Source of the DNA: Candidatus Fermentibacteraceae bacterium
GTDB taxonomy: Bacteria > Fermentibacterota > Fermentibacteria > Fermentibacterales > JCC-6
NCBI GenBank assembly: GCA_029932015.1
Contig: JAOZQW010000002.1
Coordinates: forward strand, 1 to 27,406
Length of the DNA: 27,406 bases
Reading direction: 5' to 3'
Shown here: piece by piece, positions 24,640 to 27,406 of the stretch
Numbering within the stretch: the first letter of the stretch is position 1
Layout: every line of letters begins with the position of its first letter
The notes under the pieces: generated by a model
Database searches by the model: none
The model's input: only the letters and a program-made list of their open reading frames with translations
What the model was told of the DNA's origin: nothing
Translations under genes and position numbers: made by a program

Positions 24640-26349
24640 ATGAACCGATTACTGACAATTCTGCTGCTCCTTGCGGGCGCAGCCTTCGCCTGTACAACGA
24701 TAATCGTCACGCCTGCCGCCTCTGTGGACGGGTCGATGTATGTAACCCATTCGGATGACAATGAGCTGGAGGACGAAAGAATGATCTTCGTCCCCGCCAT
24801 GTCATATGAGCCCGGCGCCGAGCGAAACGTCTACTGCGCCGGCAACGCCCTGGGGGAATTCCCTGAGTACAACTGCTACACTTATCCGAGACTCGTCTGT
24901 CCCGAGAGGGGTCCGGGATACGACACTCCCGGATACCCGATCTCGATCCCGCTTGGGACTATCCCGCAGACAGAAAGCACATTCTCCTATTTCGATGGTA
25001 TTTATGGCATTATGAACGAGCGCCAGCTGATGATCGGAGAGTGTACCTGTGACGCCAGGATTCAGCTCGACCCCGAGCCGGGCAGCAGGATCTTCTATTC
25101 AGCCGAACTCTCCAGGGTCGCTCTGGAACGCTGCTCCACCGCAGTCGATGCGGTCCGTCTGATAGGGGAGCTGATCGATGAATACGGCTACTGGGGGACA
25201 GGGGAGACTCTACTGCTGGGTGATCCCAACGAAGCCTGGGTGATGGAGATGTGCTGCGGCACCATGGACAGCACAGGCGGCCTCTGGGTTGCTAAAAGGG
25301 TGCCGGACGGTCATGTCTTCGTTGCGGCCAACGAGTTCCGTATCAGGGATATTGATCCCTCTGATCCTGATCTCATCTATAGCGATAATCTGTTCGAGAC
25401 CTGCGAGGCCCGTGGCTGGTGGAGCCCGGAGGACGGCACACTCGACTGGCTCTCAGCAGTCAGCAATGGTGAGTATCGTCACCCCTACTACAGCCTTAGA
25501 AGGGTATGGAGAGTGCTTTCAAGAGTTGCCCCGTCTCTGGAGCTGTCCCCCTGGGTCGAAGGTGGTTTCACCAGGGATTACCCTTTCTCCGCAGAACCTG
25601 ACACACCGCTGACCACCAGGGATGTGATGGCCCTGCACAGGGACCACTACGAGGGCACGCAGTTTGATATGACCACCGGTCCTGCTGCAGGACCCTTCGG
25701 CTATCCGTACCGCTACTACGGTCCCTACGACGGGAGCGGTGTTGTGGACAGCTCATATACTCCCCCTGAGGGCGCATGGGAACGTCCGATCTCAGTGCAC
25801 TACACCGGTTACCTCAGCGTGAACCAGGGGAGGTCATGGCTTCCGGACGCAGTGGGCGGGATCTGCTGGTTCGGCCCGAACAGGCCCAGTGAGACCTGCT
25901 TCGTCCCCTTCTACTGCGGCATTTCCGATCTGCCATTGAACTACCAGACCTGTAACACTGCCGAGTTCAGTCTGGAGAGCGCATGGTGGGCCTTCAATCT
26001 CGTCTCTGAATGGTCAGCCATAAAGTACTCCTATATCCGGAAGGATATCGAGGACATGCAGGACGAGATCGAACTCCGGGAACTGCGGTCAGTGGCCTAT
26101 CTCGACAGCCTGACCATGACGATGGATGCTGATGAGAGGGTGGCGCTGCTGACAGAATGGTGCACCTCTAATGCTGACACCGTTGTTTCCGCCTGGTGGG
26201 ATCTCTCCCATATTCTCATAGCCCGATACGATGAGGGGTTTGTGAATGCGCCCGGGCACATGGGGTATGGTGTCGGCTATCCACAGGGATGGCTGCTGAC
26301 GACGGAGTGGCCGAATGGTCCGGTTACCTACGCACCGTCCGAGGACTGA
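24640..26349 (+). CDS. pepD: Secreted C69-family dipeptidase
   Basis: 569 residues from ATG at 24640, with GGAGGGA (24627-24633) 6 bases ahead. A signal peptide (MNRLLTILLLLAGAAFA) is followed directly by CTTIIV, the N-terminal-nucleophile motif of peptidase family C69. Cleavage after Ala17 would expose the catalytic Cys18. Other family features: GIMNERQLMIGECTC (128-142), HYEGTQFDMT with AGPFGYPYRY, and RPISVHYTGYLSVNQ. The length suits the longer C69 members. The mature enzyme would hydrolyse dipeptides outside the cytoplasm, consistent with peptide use by a fermenter. The C-terminal region (about 470-520) is helical and charged. It is followed after 80 bases by a transporter gene on the same strand. 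Confidence 0.92.
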   Translation: MNRLLTILLLLAGAAFACTTIIVTPAASVDGSMYVTHSDDNELEDERMIFVPAMSYEPGAERNVYCAGNALGEFPEYNCYTYPRLVCPERGPGYDTPGYPISIPLGTIPQTESTFSYFDGIYGIMNERQLMIGECTCDARIQLDPEPGSRIFYSAELSRVALERCSTAVDAVRLIGELIDEYGYWGTGETLLLGDPNEAWVMEMCCGTMDSTGGLWVAKRVPDGHVFVAANEFRIRDIDPSDPDLIYSDNLFETCEARGWWSPEDGTLDWLSAVSNGEYRHPYYSLRRVWRVLSRVAPSLELSPWVEGGFTRDYPFSAEPDTPLTTRDVMALHRDHYEGTQFDMTTGPAAGPFGYPYRYYGPYDGSGVVDSSYTPPEGAWERPISVHYTGYLSVNQGRSWLPDAVGGICWFGPNRPSETCFVPFYCGISDLPLNYQTCNTAEFSLESAWWAFNLVSEWSAIKYSYIRKDIEDMQDEIELRELRSVAYLDSLTMTMDADERVALLTEWCTSNADTVVSAWWDLSHILIARYDEGFVNAPGHMGYGVGYPQGWLLTTEWPNGPVTYAPSED

Positions 26350-26429
26350 ACCCCGACACGAGAGATTCTTGTAATTGGGCCCTGTTAAACTCGTGGCATG
26401 ATTTATCGTCCTGATCAGTGGGAGGGGAC

Positions 26430-27406
26430 ATGAGCATTATCGGAGAGATCTTGCGCGACAGGAGCAAGGCCGTAATGGTCTTTCCTGTCCTCCTCTTCGG
26501 TTTCCTGGTCCCCTTCGCTGCAGTAAGCTTCAACATCGCCTTTCCCGTGATCACAACACAGCTTGGACTAAGCACAGTACACGCTGCATGGATCCCTACC
26601 ACATATCTGATCGCGGGAGCTGTGGTCGGGCTTCCCATCGGTCGAATCGCCAGGAGGATAGGGAACAGGAACTCATTCGTAACAGGTGTCTGGACATATG
26701 TGGCCGGCTCCGCGGCAGTTGCCCTCTCGGGTGAGTTCAGACTGCTGGCCCTGAGCTTCTTCACTATGGGCAGCGGCTCAGCGATGATCGCGGTAACGGG
26801 TCGGGCTTTTCTATACCGGGCATGCGAACCGAAGGAACGGGAATCGATCTACGGGATTCTGATCTCTGTTATAAGCATAGGTACGCTTTCCGGTAATTTC
26901 CTCGGCGGCGTTGTAATCCACTACCTGTCATGGAGGTGGATATTCGCTTTCAACGCTATCCTCGGAGCGGCCTGCCTTCTTCTGATCTTCCGCAAAGTCC
27001 CCACGGGAGACGGGGATCCCAGTCAGAAGGGTTTTGACCTGACCGGCACACTCTTCTACAGTCTCTTCATAGTCTCATTCCTGCTGGGCTTCTCCCTCTT
27101 CCCATCTGAGACAAGCTACTTCCTCATACCTTTCGCCATCCTGATGCTCTTCGCATTCGGCTTGTATGAGACCCGGATCCCCAGCCCTCTTCTACGCATC
27201 CAGCTTTTCAGGTCAAACCACGAGTTCCGCTTCTCCTCGCTCACTACGGCAGTACGTCAGTATTCCACTTACGGTATCTGGTTCCTGATGAGCTTTTACC
27301 TTCAGCACATCACGGAACTGAGCCCGGCTGAGACCGGGCTGATCCTGGGCTGCAGCGCCGTAGTGACAGCGGTTCTTTCCGGATTCTCGGGACAGATCTC
27401 GAAGCT
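26430..27406 (+). CDS. Major-facilitator transporter (DHA2/EmrB-QacA-like), partial
   Basis: The frame opens at ATG 26430 after GGGAGGGG and remains open for 325 codons to the right edge, so the C-terminus is missing. Hydrophobic helices follow one another from residue 15 on. The MFS motif A region appears between helices 2 and 3 as GLPIGRIARRIGNR. A helix-5-type motif is present (GTLSGNFLGGVVIHYLSWRWIFAFN), the form typical of 14-helix drug:proton antiporters. It is expected in the inner membrane, exporting small molecules by proton exchange; the substrate is unknown. Its distance of 80 bases from the dipeptidase gene allows co-transcription, but the proteins have no obvious joint task. Confidence 0.88.
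   Translation, partial: MSIIGEILRDRSKAVMVFPVLLFGFLVPFAAVSFNIAFPVITTQLGLSTVHAAWIPTTYLIAGAVVGLPIGRIARRIGNRNSFVTGVWTYVAGSAAVALSGEFRLLALSFFTMGSGSAMIAVTGRAFLYRACEPKERESIYGILISVISIGTLSGNFLGGVVIHYLSWRWIFAFNAILGAACLLLIFRKVPTGDGDPSQKGFDLTGTLFYSLFIVSFLLGFSLFPSETSYFLIPFAILMLFAFGLYETRIPSPLLRIQLFRSNHEFRFSSLTTAVRQYSTYGIWFLMSFYLQHITELSPAETGLILGCSAVVTAVLSGFSGQISK

Noticed and set aside
26357..26395. CACGAG / CTCGTG inverted repeat after the dipeptidase gene
   Set aside because: Only 6 bp of stem, a loop of more than 25 bases and no T-tract; likely chance.
26324..26764. 146-codon minus-strand open frame at the end of the dipeptidase gene
   Set aside because: It is antisense to the start of the MFS transporter, which has a good ribosome site and MFS motifs.

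Overview
This 27.4 kb window looks like chromosome from a strictly anaerobic bacterium of fairly high G+C. It is dominated by one minus-strand operon of redox enzymes of the heterodisulfide reductase (Hdr) and complex I (Nuo) families. The flanking genes encode small secreted proteins, a lipoprotein and a secreted C69 dipeptidase. Signal peptides and a lipobox show an ordinary bacterial secretion system. The mixture suggests an uncultivated fermentative or sulfur-cycling lineage (a Fermentibacterota/FCB-type genome is my guess, not shown by the sequence). No tRNA, rRNA, CRISPR array or insertion sequence was seen.

Layout from left to right. A secreted protein (minus strand) is cut by the left edge (1-500). 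A two-gene half-size permease (772-1829, minus) follows, with its own likely promoter. The main operon runs from 22331 down to 1935: 17 genes on the minus strand, mostly overlapping by 1-14 bases or separated by a few bases. In transcription order they are: TusA-like sulfurtransferase; MvhD-1; HdrA-1 as two separate genes; two FdhB/FrhB-like iron-sulfur proteins; MvhD-2; a 1022-residue double HdrA-2; MvhD-3/FlxD; FlxC-like; FlxB-like; FlxA-like; HdrC; FrhB-like flavoprotein; an HdrA-fragment/NuoE fusion; NuoF; and a NuoG-ferredoxin/HdrA fusion of 1091 residues. To the right lie a lipoprotein gene (plus), a secreted protein gene (minus), a C69 dipeptidase gene (plus) and a major-facilitator transporter gene (plus) cut by the right edge.

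How the genes may work together. HdrA is the flavin-based electron-bifurcating subunit of the HdrABC family, MvhD is the [2Fe-2S] adaptor that feeds HdrA, and FlxA and NuoF are NAD(H)-binding flavoproteins. The operon carries three HdrA units, three MvhD adaptors, two NAD(H) gates and four FrhB/FdhB-family proteins. By my count of cysteine motifs it has about 29 [4Fe-4S] and 7 [2Fe-2S] sites. It has no HdrB/HdrD (no CCG disulfide-reducing site) and no hydrogenase. I infer one or more soluble complexes that bifurcate or confurcate electrons between NADH, ferredoxin and an unknown partner; the TusA at the head hints at a sulfur link.

The most unusual feature is the third HdrA unit. Its first FAD module seems divided between two polypeptides: the dinucleotide-binding N-terminal part is fused to NuoE, and the rest is fused behind a NuoG-type ferredoxin.
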